A stretch of DNA of 7,953 nt from an uncultured Prevotella sp. Lineage in GTDB: Bacteria > Bacteroidota > Bacteroidia > Bacteroidales > Bacteroidaceae. Under the pieces are notes generated by a model that was given only the letters and a program-made list of their open reading frames with translations, was not told the origin of the DNA and ran no database searches. Where the stretch lies: positions 1-7,953 of the forward strand of contig USQD01000080.1 in assembly GCA_900556795.1 (NCBI GenBank). Direction: 5' to 3'. Below are positions 1-7,500 of the stretch, one piece after another. Positions within the stretch are counted from its first letter, which is position 1; each line of letters begins with the position of its first letter. A program made the position numbers and the translations under genes.

Positions 1-6
1 AAAAGC

Positions 7-38
7 TTCGCAGATCTGAAATAATTTTTGTATCTTTG
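7..38 (+). promoter_or_regulatory. Bacteroidota-type promoter for the small RNA
   Basis: TATCTTTG at 31-38 matches the Bacteroidota -7 element TAnnTTTG exactly. TTCG at 7-10 matches three of four bases of the -33 element TTTG, with a 20-base spacer, which is close to the usual spacing. A start site five or six bases after the -7 element would fall at about 43-44, exactly where the structured RNA stem begins. The region is AT-rich, so a chance match is possible, but the fit between predicted start and stem start makes chance less likely. Confidence 0.55.
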
Positions 39-43
39 CTCAC

Positions 44-126
44 GGCTTTGAAGTTTTATCTTTATTGTTTAGCGATTATAAAGATACTCATTTTCTGTGA
101 GTTATACAAACTTCAGAGCCTTTTTT
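44..126 (+). ncRNA. Candidate small structured RNA, three-way junction with intrinsic terminator
   Basis: The outer stem is 13 bp, pairing 44-56 with 108-120, including one G-U pair (48-116). Inside it are a perfect 9-bp hairpin (57-65 with 78-86, 12-base loop) and a short 4-bp hairpin (87-90 with 98-101). Bases 102-107 are unpaired at the junction. The closing stem is followed at once by six T at 121-126, as in an intrinsic terminator. The wobble pair becomes an A-C mismatch on the other strand, so the fold favours + strand transcription. There is no ATG inside. No + strand gene follows: the next gene, the GH28 gene, converges on it and ends at 184. I do not recognise an RNA family. It does not look like tRNA, SRP RNA, 6S RNA or tmRNA. 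It could instead be an elaborate terminator of a + strand gene ending left of the window. Confidence 0.5.
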
Positions 127-183
127 ATTCCAAAATTACGTTAAATCACGCTTGTGAATTTTCACTTGCGAAACTTTAGTATC

Positions 184-1635
184 TTACTTCTTGATGACCA
201 GTTTGCTTCCTTTCTGAACATCCGCCTTGATATTGGTGATGCGCTCGTTCTTCACATCATCCAGCATGATGGCTGGGCGATAATCGGGCTTCATCGTAGT
301 GAAGCTCACATTATCTACTTCTATGCCATCCACGTGGCGGGCGTAGAGACCGAAGGCTGGAGTTTCTTTCGCAAATCTGGGCTCAGGGTAGTTGGTGCCT
401 TGTTCTCTATATTCCTTTTTCGCCAGTTCTGCCTTGCCACCGCCACGATATTGCAGGCGGATATTGCTCAGCGAGATGTTGCGGAGTGGCAGACCAGGCA
501 TACCGGTAACGATGATGCCGGCAAGGGAATCTACATCGTTGGCAATGACATTGCTGATCATGATGTCGCGACCGGTAGAAATGGTGGTGCGCTCCTTAGG
601 ACCACGGTTTCGGCAACCGGTGGTAATGTAGATAGGGTAGTGGTGAACATGATTCATGGTGATATTATTCACCACGATATTCTCCATCAATCCCTGATCG
701 ACTTCCTCGAAAGCCAGACCGCTGCTATACATAAAGGTGCAGTTGCTCAAAGAAATATTCCTGTATCCGCCATTCGATTCCGTGCCGAGCTTGAAGCGGC
801 CGCATACCCAGTTTACCTTTTCCGGAATATAAGTGCCATCCAGGAATGTACCAAACTTGTAACCCGTAATCACACAGTTGGTAATGGCGATATGCTCTGT
901 TAAAACCGGTTTCTTCAGGGCATAGGAACTTTTCAATACCAGGGCATCATCGTGAGGCGTATTGATTTTGCAGTTGCTGATAGTGAGATACTTGCAGCAG
1001 TCTATATCGAAGCCGTCACGATTGGTATCAATGATGACATTATCCACGGTGCCGAGTTCACATCCCGTTAGGATGATGCCGAAGTGACCGCCCCGATAGA
1101 TGGTGACATCACGAATCAGGATATTACGGCATTGCTTCAGGGCGATGGCCTTATCGCCCGTTCCTATGTTGCCACCCTGCAGGTTACCGCCTTTTTCGGT
1201 ATCTCTTCTGGTGAGACCTTCGCCATCAATCATACCTCTGCCTGTGATGGATACATCATTGGCGCCGATGGCATAGATGAGGCTGTTTTTAAAATAAGTA
1301 TGTCCGCCGTCCTGATAAGCTGTGCCTTCAAAAACCTCAGCTTCATCATAGGCTTTCATCGAAGCCGGAGCTGCGAGAATCTTGGAACCAGCCATCAGAT
1401 GCAGTTCCACATGGCTTTTCATACGGATGCTTCCGCAGAGATAAGTGCCGGCAGGCAGAACCACTCGTCCTCCACCATGAGCCACGCAGGAATCAATAGC
1501 GGTATTGATAGCATGATGGTCGAGAACCTTTCCATTGCCGATGGCACCGAAATCTTTCACATTGTAGTCTTTTGCCTGCATGCTTGTCATTGCAAGCGCC
1601 AGGAGACATAAGAGTGTAGAAATTCTTTTTTTCAT
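184..1635 (-). CDS. Secreted glycoside hydrolase family 28 (polygalacturonase/rhamnogalacturonidase-like) protein
   Basis: The 483-residue protein has a Sec signal peptide: basic MKKR, a hydrophobic core, and probable cleavage after A21 (MQA|K). No lipobox cysteine is present, so a periplasmic or secreted enzyme is expected. The N-terminal part (about 23-90: DFGAIGNG, GGGRVVLPAGTY, SIRMKSHVELHL) is the typical start of pectinase-type right-handed beta-helix proteins. The GH28 signatures follow: TGRGMIDGEG (131-140), NRDG (205-208) with D207, DD (229-230) in HDDALVLKS, and RFK (280-282) in place of RIK. These supply the expected catalytic aspartates. The usual GHG histidine motif is not seen where expected; GYKFG (258-262) stands there. 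GH28 enzymes hydrolyse galacturonan or rhamnogalacturonan backbones of pectin; the exact substrate is not deducible here. The start at 1635 opens directly into the signal peptide. The upstream region is A-rich with no Shine-Dalgarno sequence. No SusC/SusD or other carbohydrate genes are in the window. Confidence 0.88.
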   Translation of the reverse strand: MKKRISTLLCLLALAMTSMQAKDYNVKDFGAIGNGKVLDHHAINTAIDSCVAHGGGRVVLPAGTYLCGSIRMKSHVELHLMAGSKILAAPASMKAYDEAEVFEGTAYQDGGHTYFKNSLIYAIGANDVSITGRGMIDGEGLTRRDTEKGGNLQGGNIGTGDKAIALKQCRNILIRDVTIYRGGHFGIILTGCELGTVDNVIIDTNRDGFDIDCCKYLTISNCKINTPHDDALVLKSSYALKKPVLTEHIAITNCVITGYKFGTFLDGTYIPEKVNWVCGRFKLGTESNGGYRNISLSNCTFMYSSGLAFEEVDQGLMENIVVNNITMNHVHHYPIYITTGCRNRGPKERTTISTGRDIMISNVIANDVDSLAGIIVTGMPGLPLRNISLSNIRLQYRGGGKAELAKKEYREQGTNYPEPRFAKETPAFGLYARHVDGIEVDNVSFTTMKPDYRPAIMLDDVKNERITNIKADVQKGSKLVIKK

Positions 1636-1668
1636 TGCTTTTTTGGATCGTTAGTTTTATTATATTTG

Positions 1669-1676
1669 CAAAGATA
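1669..1676 (-). promoter_or_regulatory. Promoter -7 element for the GH28 gene
   Basis: Read on the minus strand this is TATCTTTG, a full match to the Bacteroidota TAnnTTTG element, about 33 bases upstream of the GH28 start codon. The start of transcription would be near 1663, giving a leader of roughly 28 bases. No convincing TTTG -33 element lies at the usual spacing; only T-rich sequence around 1690-1695 and a TTCG at 1701-1704 are present. The rest of the gap up to 1757 shows nothing further I can name. Confidence 0.6.
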
Positions 1677-1757
1677 ATGTTTTTTTTCGAAAAACAGTTA
1701 CGAATATCGTCCAACTATCACTCATTATTGTTCATGTTGTGTTCTGATGAGAAAGAT

Positions 1758-1795
1758 AAAAAGGGTGTGACTAATCAACTAGTCACACCCTTTTT
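1758..1795 (-). terminator. Strong intrinsic terminator after feoB
   Basis: This is a perfect 16-bp inverted repeat, 1758-1773 with 1780-1795, with a six-base loop (1774-1779). The GC-rich part (GGGTGTG) sits above an A5/T5 base, so a T run follows the stem on either strand. It lies 19 bases after the feoB stop codon and would end the feoB transcript before the GH28 promoter. The structure could also work on the + strand, but no + strand gene leads into it. Confidence 0.88.
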
Positions 1796-1814
1796 CTGAT
1801 TTCATGTTGTTATG

Positions 1815-4346
1815 TTATATAAACAAGCTTCCTATCTGGAAGACCAGTGCTGATACTACCCATGCCAGGAGCGTGGTGTAGCCGGCGGCAAAGCCTGCCC
1901 ATTTCCAACTGCCCGTCTCTCCCTTGATGGCGGCAATAGTGGCGATGCAAGGGAAATAGAGCAATACGAAGAGGAGGAAGCAATAGGCGGTGAGCGTTGC
2001 CTTGGATGCTGCCTCGGCATCGCTGTAACCGTAGGTCTTCTTCAAATCAGAAGTCATCTGCTTCTTCAAAACCTCGTATTTTCCGTCTTCATCGTTGTAA
2101 TCCTGATCGTCAGAGAAACTGTCGTTGTTGCTGTAGAGCACACCCATCGTTGAGGCTACAATCTCCTTGGCACCTACACCGGATACCAAGCCCACATCCA
2201 ATTTCCAGTCGAATCCCTGTGGGGTAAAGATAGGCTCGATGGTCTTACCGATTCTGCCGATATAACTCTGTTCCTGCTGAGCCTGTGTATCAAGTTCTTC
2301 ATTATGAGGGAAATAACCCAAAGCCCATACGATGATACTTGCCACGAGGATGATGCCACCCATCTTCTTCAAGTACTGCTTACCCTTTTCCCAGGTATGG
2401 CGGCCTATCGCCTTCCAGGTAGGGAAGCGGTAAGGAGGCAGCTCCATTACAAATGGGGTATCTTCGCCCTTCACCACGAAACTGGCAAAGATGCGGCTCA
2501 ATATCACGGCTAGGAAGATGCCGATGAGATAGAGCGATACCATGATGAGCGAACGGTATTGGATGGCAAAGAACGTTCCGATGACCATGATGTAGATTGG
2601 CAGACGAGCCGAACAGCTCATCAATGGCAGAATCAGCATCGTAATCAGACGGGAACGGTGACTCTCGATTGTTCTTGTTGCCATCACGGCAGGTACGTTA
2701 CATCCGAATCCCATAATCAGCGGGATGAATGACTTGCCATGCAGGCCCATCTTGTGCATCAGCTTATCCATGATGAAGGCGGCACGAGCCATATATCCCG
2801 AATCCTCCATGTATGAGATGAAGAAATACAAAATCAGAATCTGTGGCAGGAACACGATGACCGCACCTACACCACCAATCACACCATCTACCAGCATATC
2901 CTTTACGGGGCCATCCGGCATCGTGGTACTGATGAATTCGCCCAGCCATGCTACGCCGTCCTCAATCCATCCCTTAGGAATCTCGCCCAGAACGAAGGTG
3001 GCTGAGAACATGATGAACAGCAGCAGGATGAAGATAGGGAAGCCTACATATTTATTGGTCAGGATTCTGTCGATGAGATGGGTTACCTGATAGGTATCCT
3101 TTGCCTTGCCCGGTTCATAGCCTGCTTCCTGCAATGCTCCATGAATAAAACCATATTTGGCATCCATGATGGCGGTTTCGCTATCCTCCAGGGTCTCTTC
3201 CTTCACACGCTTGGCTGCCTCATCGCGGGCTGCGAAGATTTCCTTGGCAGATTTCAGATGACTTACGTATTCCTCTGCGTGCTTATCATTCTCCAACAAC
3301 TTGATGGAGAGGTAACGGGTAGAGTAGCGCTGGCGGATGGAATCATCTACCTTCAGATATTTCTGGATATGTTCGATGCCGTGCTCTATCTCATGTCCAT
3401 GGTTGATGTGGATATGGCGATAGTGAGCGCTGGAATCTTCCTTGCCTTCGTAGAGTTCGATGATGGTTTCGAAGAGCTTATCCACGCCTCGACCGTTGGT
3501 AAAGACGGTAGGAATCATCGAGATACCGAAGAGTTCGCCCAGTTTGTCGTAGTCGATGTTATCGCCACGCTTCTCGGTTTCATCAAACATATTGAGGGCG
3601 CAGACCATGCGGATGTGCATATCTATCAACTGTGTGGTGAGATAGAGATTGCGCTCCAGGTTGCTGGTGTCGATGACGTTGATGACGATATCCGGCGTAT
3701 GCTCGATGAGCTGCTTGCGCACATAAAGTTCCTCAGGTGAATAGGCAGAAAGGGAATAGGTGCCCGGCAAATCTACCAGGTTGAAGTGATAGCCGTTGTA
3801 TTCGGCTTCGCCCACCTTGGCATCCACGGTTACGCCGCTGTAGTTGCCCACACGTTCGTGAGCACCCGATGCGAAGTTGAACAATGAAGTCTTTCCGCAG
3901 TTTGGATTTCCCACCAGTGCCACGTTGATGACGCGGTGGAGTCTTTCTGCTTCCTGTTCTGCCAAGGCTTCGTTGCTGGCAGAGTCTTTTCTTTCAGCCA
4001 CGAGCATCTTGTCGCCGAGCGCCTGCTCGTCGCTATCGTTGGAATCTACTACTTTAGAGTCAATTACCTGCTGGCGGTCTTCTTCTTCCGCCTTGCTGAG
4101 CTTTGCATCGTTCTTGGCTTCCTCGATGGAAACCACCTCGATATGGTCAGCTTCGCTGTGTCGGAGTGACACCTCGTAACCCATAATCTTGTATTTCACA
4201 GGATCCTGGAGTGGGGCATTGAGCAGGACATCTACCTTCTTGCCCTTGATGAATCCCATCTCGATGACTCTCTTGCGGAATCCACCGTGACCGGATACCT
4301 TGACGATGACGCCGCTTTCACCTGTTTTAAGTTCTGATAATTTCAT
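1815..4346 (-). CDS. feoB: Ferrous iron transporter FeoB with fused N-terminal FeoA domain
   Basis: The 843-residue inner-membrane Fe2+ importer joins FeoA and FeoB in one chain. Residues 1-75 are a FeoA SH3-like domain (KLSELKTGESG, RVIEMGF, YEVSLRHSEADHIEV). Residues 76-138 are a charged, acidic linker. The G domain follows: G1 GNPNCGKTS (146-154), G2 threonine in GVTVD (171-175), G3 DLPG (192-195) and G4 NMFD (252-255). A helical regulatory region runs to about 430. The membrane part holds hydrophobic segments at about 435-454, 489-513, 566-592, 598-622, 663-679, 785-808 and 816-842. FeoB gate motifs GFGCNVPA (546-553), PLMSCSARLPIY (574-585) and GVGAKEIVAST (722-732), and the FPC cysteine C800, are intact. 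The start at 4346 opens the FeoA domain and has AAGGAAAG four bases upstream. No separate feoA or feoC is nearby. Single-chain FeoA-FeoB is known in Bacteroidota; how the fused FeoA acts is not shown here. Confidence 0.97.
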   Translation of the reverse strand: MKLSELKTGESGVIVKVSGHGGFRKRVIEMGFIKGKKVDVLLNAPLQDPVKYKIMGYEVSLRHSEADHIEVVSIEEAKNDAKLSKAEEEDRQQVIDSKVVDSNDSDEQALGDKMLVAERKDSASNEALAEQEAERLHRVINVALVGNPNCGKTSLFNFASGAHERVGNYSGVTVDAKVGEAEYNGYHFNLVDLPGTYSLSAYSPEELYVRKQLIEHTPDIVINVIDTSNLERNLYLTTQLIDMHIRMVCALNMFDETEKRGDNIDYDKLGELFGISMIPTVFTNGRGVDKLFETIIELYEGKEDSSAHYRHIHINHGHEIEHGIEHIQKYLKVDDSIRQRYSTRYLSIKLLENDKHAEEYVSHLKSAKEIFAARDEAAKRVKEETLEDSETAIMDAKYGFIHGALQEAGYEPGKAKDTYQVTHLIDRILTNKYVGFPIFILLLFIMFSATFVLGEIPKGWIEDGVAWLGEFISTTMPDGPVKDMLVDGVIGGVGAVIVFLPQILILYFFISYMEDSGYMARAAFIMDKLMHKMGLHGKSFIPLIMGFGCNVPAVMATRTIESHRSRLITMLILPLMSCSARLPIYIMVIGTFFAIQYRSLIMVSLYLIGIFLAVILSRIFASFVVKGEDTPFVMELPPYRFPTWKAIGRHTWEKGKQYLKKMGGIILVASIIVWALGYFPHNEELDTQAQQEQSYIGRIGKTIEPIFTPQGFDWKLDVGLVSGVGAKEIVASTMGVLYSNNDSFSDDQDYNDEDGKYEVLKKQMTSDLKKTYGYSDAEAASKATLTAYCFLLFVLLYFPCIATIAAIKGETGSWKWAGFAAGYTTLLAWVVSALVFQIGSLFI

Positions 4347-4350
4347 ATAT

Positions 4351-4358
4351 CTTTCCTT
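4351..4358 (-). promoter_or_regulatory. Purine-rich ribosome-binding-like site of feoB
   Basis: The minus strand reads AAGGAAAG four bases before the feoB start codon. It resembles a Shine-Dalgarno sequence but is unusually close. Bacteroidota often do without this signal, so its role is uncertain; it supports the chosen start at 4346. Confidence 0.4.
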
Positions 4359-4379
4359 GAATTAACCTTGTTTTCTCTT

Positions 4380-4403
4380 AAAACTGGCTTTATTGCCAGC
4401 TTT
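4380..4403 (-). promoter_or_regulatory. Stem-loop in the feoB 5' leader
   Basis: On the minus strand a 9-bp stem (4403-4395 with 4388-4380, six-base loop) contains one G-U pair. The same pair is an A-C mismatch on the + strand, so the fold favours the feoB transcript. It lies between the likely promoter (4420-4427) and the start codon, about 33 bases before the ATG. It ends in UUUU but lacks a long U run, so it may be a weak attenuator or a leader-stabilising hairpin. On the + strand the five-base core is followed by seven T, which would give only a poor terminator. Confidence 0.4.
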
Positions 4404-4419
4404 TTTTACTTTTCGACTG

Positions 4420-4427
4420 CAAAAATA
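4420..4427 (-). promoter_or_regulatory. Promoter -7 element for feoB
   Basis: The minus strand reads TATTTTTG, matching TAnnTTTG, with transcription expected to start near 4413 and a leader of about 67 bases. A -33 match at normal spacing is not clear: the nearest TTG (4444-4442) is 14 bases upstream. An AT-rich partly palindromic stretch (4426-4440) overlaps it and is a candidate iron-repressor site. Confidence 0.5.
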
Positions 4428-4440
4428 CTAATAATTATTT
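4426..4440 (-). promoter_or_regulatory. Possible Fur-type operator overlapping the feoB promoter
   Basis: The minus strand reads AAATAATTATTAGTA. Aligned to the 7-1-7 Fur consensus TGATAATnATTATCA it matches 10 of 14 defined positions, including the whole central ATAATnATTA core. Position over the -7 element fits repression of ferrous iron uptake when iron is plentiful, which is the usual control of feo genes. The local sequence is very AT-rich, so the match is only suggestive, and the Fur consensus in this phylum may differ. Confidence 0.3.
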
Positions 4441-4474
4441 GCAACTCGGTAGCAATGGTGTTATTTAAAATAAA

Positions 4475-4515
4475 AATACCTAGAAATGATGAGAGTATCA
4501 TCAAATCTAGGTATT
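4475..4515 (-). terminator. Intrinsic terminator downstream of secA
   Basis: A 10-bp outer stem (4475-4484 with 4506-4515) and a 6-bp inner stem (4487-4492 with 4498-4503) are joined by a symmetric AA/AA internal loop and capped by a five-base loop. On the minus strand the stem runs into TTTATTTT. It is about 80 bases after the secA stop and would separate secA from feoB. Confidence 0.75.
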
Positions 4516-4531
4516 CTTATCATTATTTATG

Positions 4532-4579
4532 ATGATGGATGTTCCTATACCTTAAATTATATATAGAGAACATCATCAT
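4532..4579 (-). other. First stem-loop in the secA 3' untranslated region
   Basis: Arms 4538-4544 and 4568-4574 pair perfectly (7 bp). With one bulged base (4537) the pairing extends through 4532-4536 with 4575-4579, giving a 12-bp stem and a 23-base AT-rich loop. It begins 17 bases after the secA stop. No T run follows, so it is not a terminator by itself; it may protect the mRNA 3' end or help set up the terminator at 4475-4515. Confidence 0.4.
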
Positions 4580-4596
4580 TTCTTATGAATCATTCT

Positions 4597-7500
4597 TTAT
4601 GCCTGCATGTTTCTGCCATGGCAGTTCTTGAACTTCTTACCGCTACCGCATGGGCATGGATCGTTAGGACGAGGCATGCGCTCTGCACGGTATGGAGTGC
4701 GGTTTACTTCAGCATTCTCGCGAGTATCCTGGTTGGCTGCTGCCTCCTGAGCTGCACGCTCTGCATCGATGTCAACCTTGCTCTCTACGTAGTTCTGCTG
4801 GGTGTGCTGCTCTGGTGCTGCCTCCTGAACCTGCTGCTCCTGTTCCATTACTGGAATCTGTCCACGCATCAGGATGCTGCTGATACGGTCGTACATGTCG
4901 TTGATCATGCCGTCCCAGATCTTTGCACTCTCCAACTTGAAGATCAACAATGGATCCTTCTGCTCGTAGCTTGCGTTCTGTACAGAGTGACGAAGTTCGT
5001 CGAGCTTGCGGAGGTTTTCCTTCCAGTCGTCATCAATCATCTGGAGTACTACGTTCTTCTCGAATTCCTTCACAACGCTCTTAGCCTCGCTCTCGTAAGC
5101 TTCCTTCAGGTTGCATGCAATGTTGTACATGCGCTTGCCGTCTGTGATAGGCACCATGATGCGCTCATACATTGCACCCTGGTTTTCATAAACCTGCTTG
5201 ATGATAGGCATAGCTGTAGCCTGGATGCGCTCAGTCTTGCGTTTGAATACTGCCATAGCCTCCTGGAAAGCACGCTCAGCCAACTCATCGCGTCTGCCGT
5301 TCTCGTACTCATCCTCTGTGAATGGAATCTCCATAGCAAGAATCTTCAGGAACTCTTCCTTAGCACCGGTGAAGTCGTTGTTGTTAACGATGTTCAATAC
5401 GCGGTCCCAGATGATGTTGGCGATATCCATACCGATACGCTCACCCATCAAGGCGTGGCGACGCTTCTCGTAGATAACGGTACGCTGACGGTTCATCACG
5501 TCATCATACTCCAGGAGGTGCTTACGGATACCGAAGTTGTTCTCCTCAACCTTGCGCTGAGCACGCTCGATGCTCTTGCTGATCATTGGGCTTTCGATAC
5601 GCTCACCATCCTCGAAACCGAGACGGTCCATTACCTTGGCGATACGCTCTGAAGCGAACAGACGCATCAGCTTATCCTCCAATGATACATAGAATACAGA
5701 AGAACCTGGGTCACCCTGACGACCGGCACGACCACGGAGCTGACGGTCTACACGGCGGCTCTCATGACGTTCTGTACCGATGATGGCAAGACCACCTGCA
5801 GCCTTTACCTCAGGAGTCAGCTTGATATCGGTACCACGACCTGCCATGTTGGTAGCGATGGTTACGGCACCCTTACCATTTACTGAGCGACCTGCCTCGG
5901 CTACAATCTGAGCCTCCTGCTGGTGCAACTTGGCGTTCAATACGTTATGAGGAATGTTGCGCATCTTCAACATCTTGCTCAACAACTCTGAAATCTCCAC
6001 AGATGTGGTACCTACCAATACTGGGCGACCTGCATTACGTGTCTCCTCGATTTCGTCGATAACGGCACGATACTTCTCGCGGGCTGTCTTGTATACACGG
6101 TCATCCAAGTCCTTACGCAGGATAGGACGGTTGGTAGGAATCTCCACTACATCCAGTTTGTAGATGTCCCAGAACTCACCAGCCTCTGTACTAGCCGTAC
6201 CGGTCATACCGGCAAGCTTGTGGTACATACGGAAGTAGTTCTGCAGTGTGATGGTAGCGAAGGTCTGGGTAGCAGCCTCCACCTTTACATGTTCCTTAGC
6301 CTCAACTGCCTGGTGCAAGCCATCGCTCCAACGGCGACCTTCCATGATACGACCTGTCTGCTCGTCAACGATCTTTACCTGACCGTCCATGACAACATAC
6401 TCATCGTCCTTATTGAACATGGTATAAGCCTTCAGCAACTGCTGCAAGGTGTGAACACGCTCGCTCTGTACACCATAGTATGCCAGATACTCATCCTTCT
6501 TGTCGAGGCGAGTCTGGTCGTCCAGGTCTGTACGTGCTTCCAATTCACTCAATTGGGATGTGATATCAGGCAAAACGAACAGTTCCTTGTCGTTCACCTG
6601 CTTAGCCAACCACTCTGTACCCTTATCGGTCAGGTCGGCAGAGTTCAACTTTTCATCTACTACGAAGTACAGAGGCTCCACTGCCTTAGGCATCTCACGG
6701 TTGTTGTTGGCCATGTAGTACTCCTCGGTCTTCAACAGACCCGCCTTGATACCCTCTTCAGAGAGGTACTTGATCAATGGCTTGTTCTTAGGCAATGCCT
6801 TGTATGAACGGTAGAGAGAGAGGAAACCTTCCTCAAGCATCTGCTGGTTCTTGTTCTTTGTACCCTCAGTAATCTTCTGCTTAGCCTCGGCGAGCAACTC
6901 GGTGGCCTGCTTGCGCTGTACCTCGTAGAGTTTCTCTACCAATGGCTGGTACTGCTCGAACATCTGGTCGTCGCCCTTTGGAATAGGACCAGAGATAATC
7001 AATGGTGTACGGGCATCATCAATCAACACGGAGTCAACCTCATCGACGATGGCGTAGTTGTGCTGGCGCTGTACCAGGTCGCTAGGGTTGGTAGCCATGT
7101 TATCACGCAGGTAGTCGAAACCGAACTCGTTGTTGGTACCGAAGGTGATGTCTGCCATGTATGCCTTGCGACGTGCATCAGAGTTAGGACGATGCTTGTC
7201 GATGCAATCTACAGAGAGACCGTGGAACATATAGAGAGGACCCATCCACTCTGAGTCACGCTTTGCCAGATAGTCGTTCACGGTTACGACGTGAACACCA
7301 TTGCCTGTCAGTGCGTTCAGGAAGATAGGAGTTGTACCTACGAGGGTCTTACCCTCACCGGTAGCCATCTCGGCAATCTTACCCTGATGCAGAACGACAC
7401 CACCGAAGAGCTGAACGTCATAGTGGATCATTTCCCACTTCATATCGTTGCCGCCGGCTGTCCAGTGATTGTGATAGATAGCCTTGTCGCCATCGATGGT

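Noticed and set aside
44..120. Self-cleaving (hammerhead-type) ribozyme reading of the three-way junction
   Set aside because: The conserved CUGANGA and GAAA core segments are absent at the junction.
149..170. Small hairpin (CGC..GTGA / TCAC..GCG) just after the GH28 stop, as terminator
   Set aside because: Stems are short, broken by a TT/TT mismatch, and no T run follows on the minus strand; too weak to call.
154..903. A 249-codon + strand open frame opposite the GH28 gene, starting with GTG
   Set aside because: It lies almost wholly opposite a well-supported GH28 gene, has no recognisable domain, and has no promoter directly upstream; the RNA terminator at 121-126 lies just before it.
1700..1710. 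Near-palindrome ACGAATATCGT upstream of the GH28 promoter as an operator
   Set aside because: Arms are only four bases; the position is suggestive but chance occurrence is likely.
1493..1714. A 73-codon minus-strand open frame overlapping the GH28 start in another frame
   Set aside because: It runs through the GH28 promoter and signal peptide region out of frame, with no recognisable protein features.
1731..1810. Direct repeat TTCATGTTGT at 1731-1740 and 1801-1810, each next to TTCTGAT, flanking the feoB terminator
   Set aside because: Ten bases only, order of the two words differs between copies, and no mobile-element features lie between; probably chance in AT-rich sequence or an old small duplication.
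3078..3740. A 220-codon + strand open frame opposite the feoB G domain
   Set aside because: It mirrors conserved feoB codons, and its product resembles no family I know.
4585..5652. A 355-codon open frame on the + strand opposite the secA 3' end
   Set aside because: It is antisense to an intact, motif-rich secA. Its product is a biased run of L, V, H and C with no recognisable domain, as expected from the complement of a real gene.
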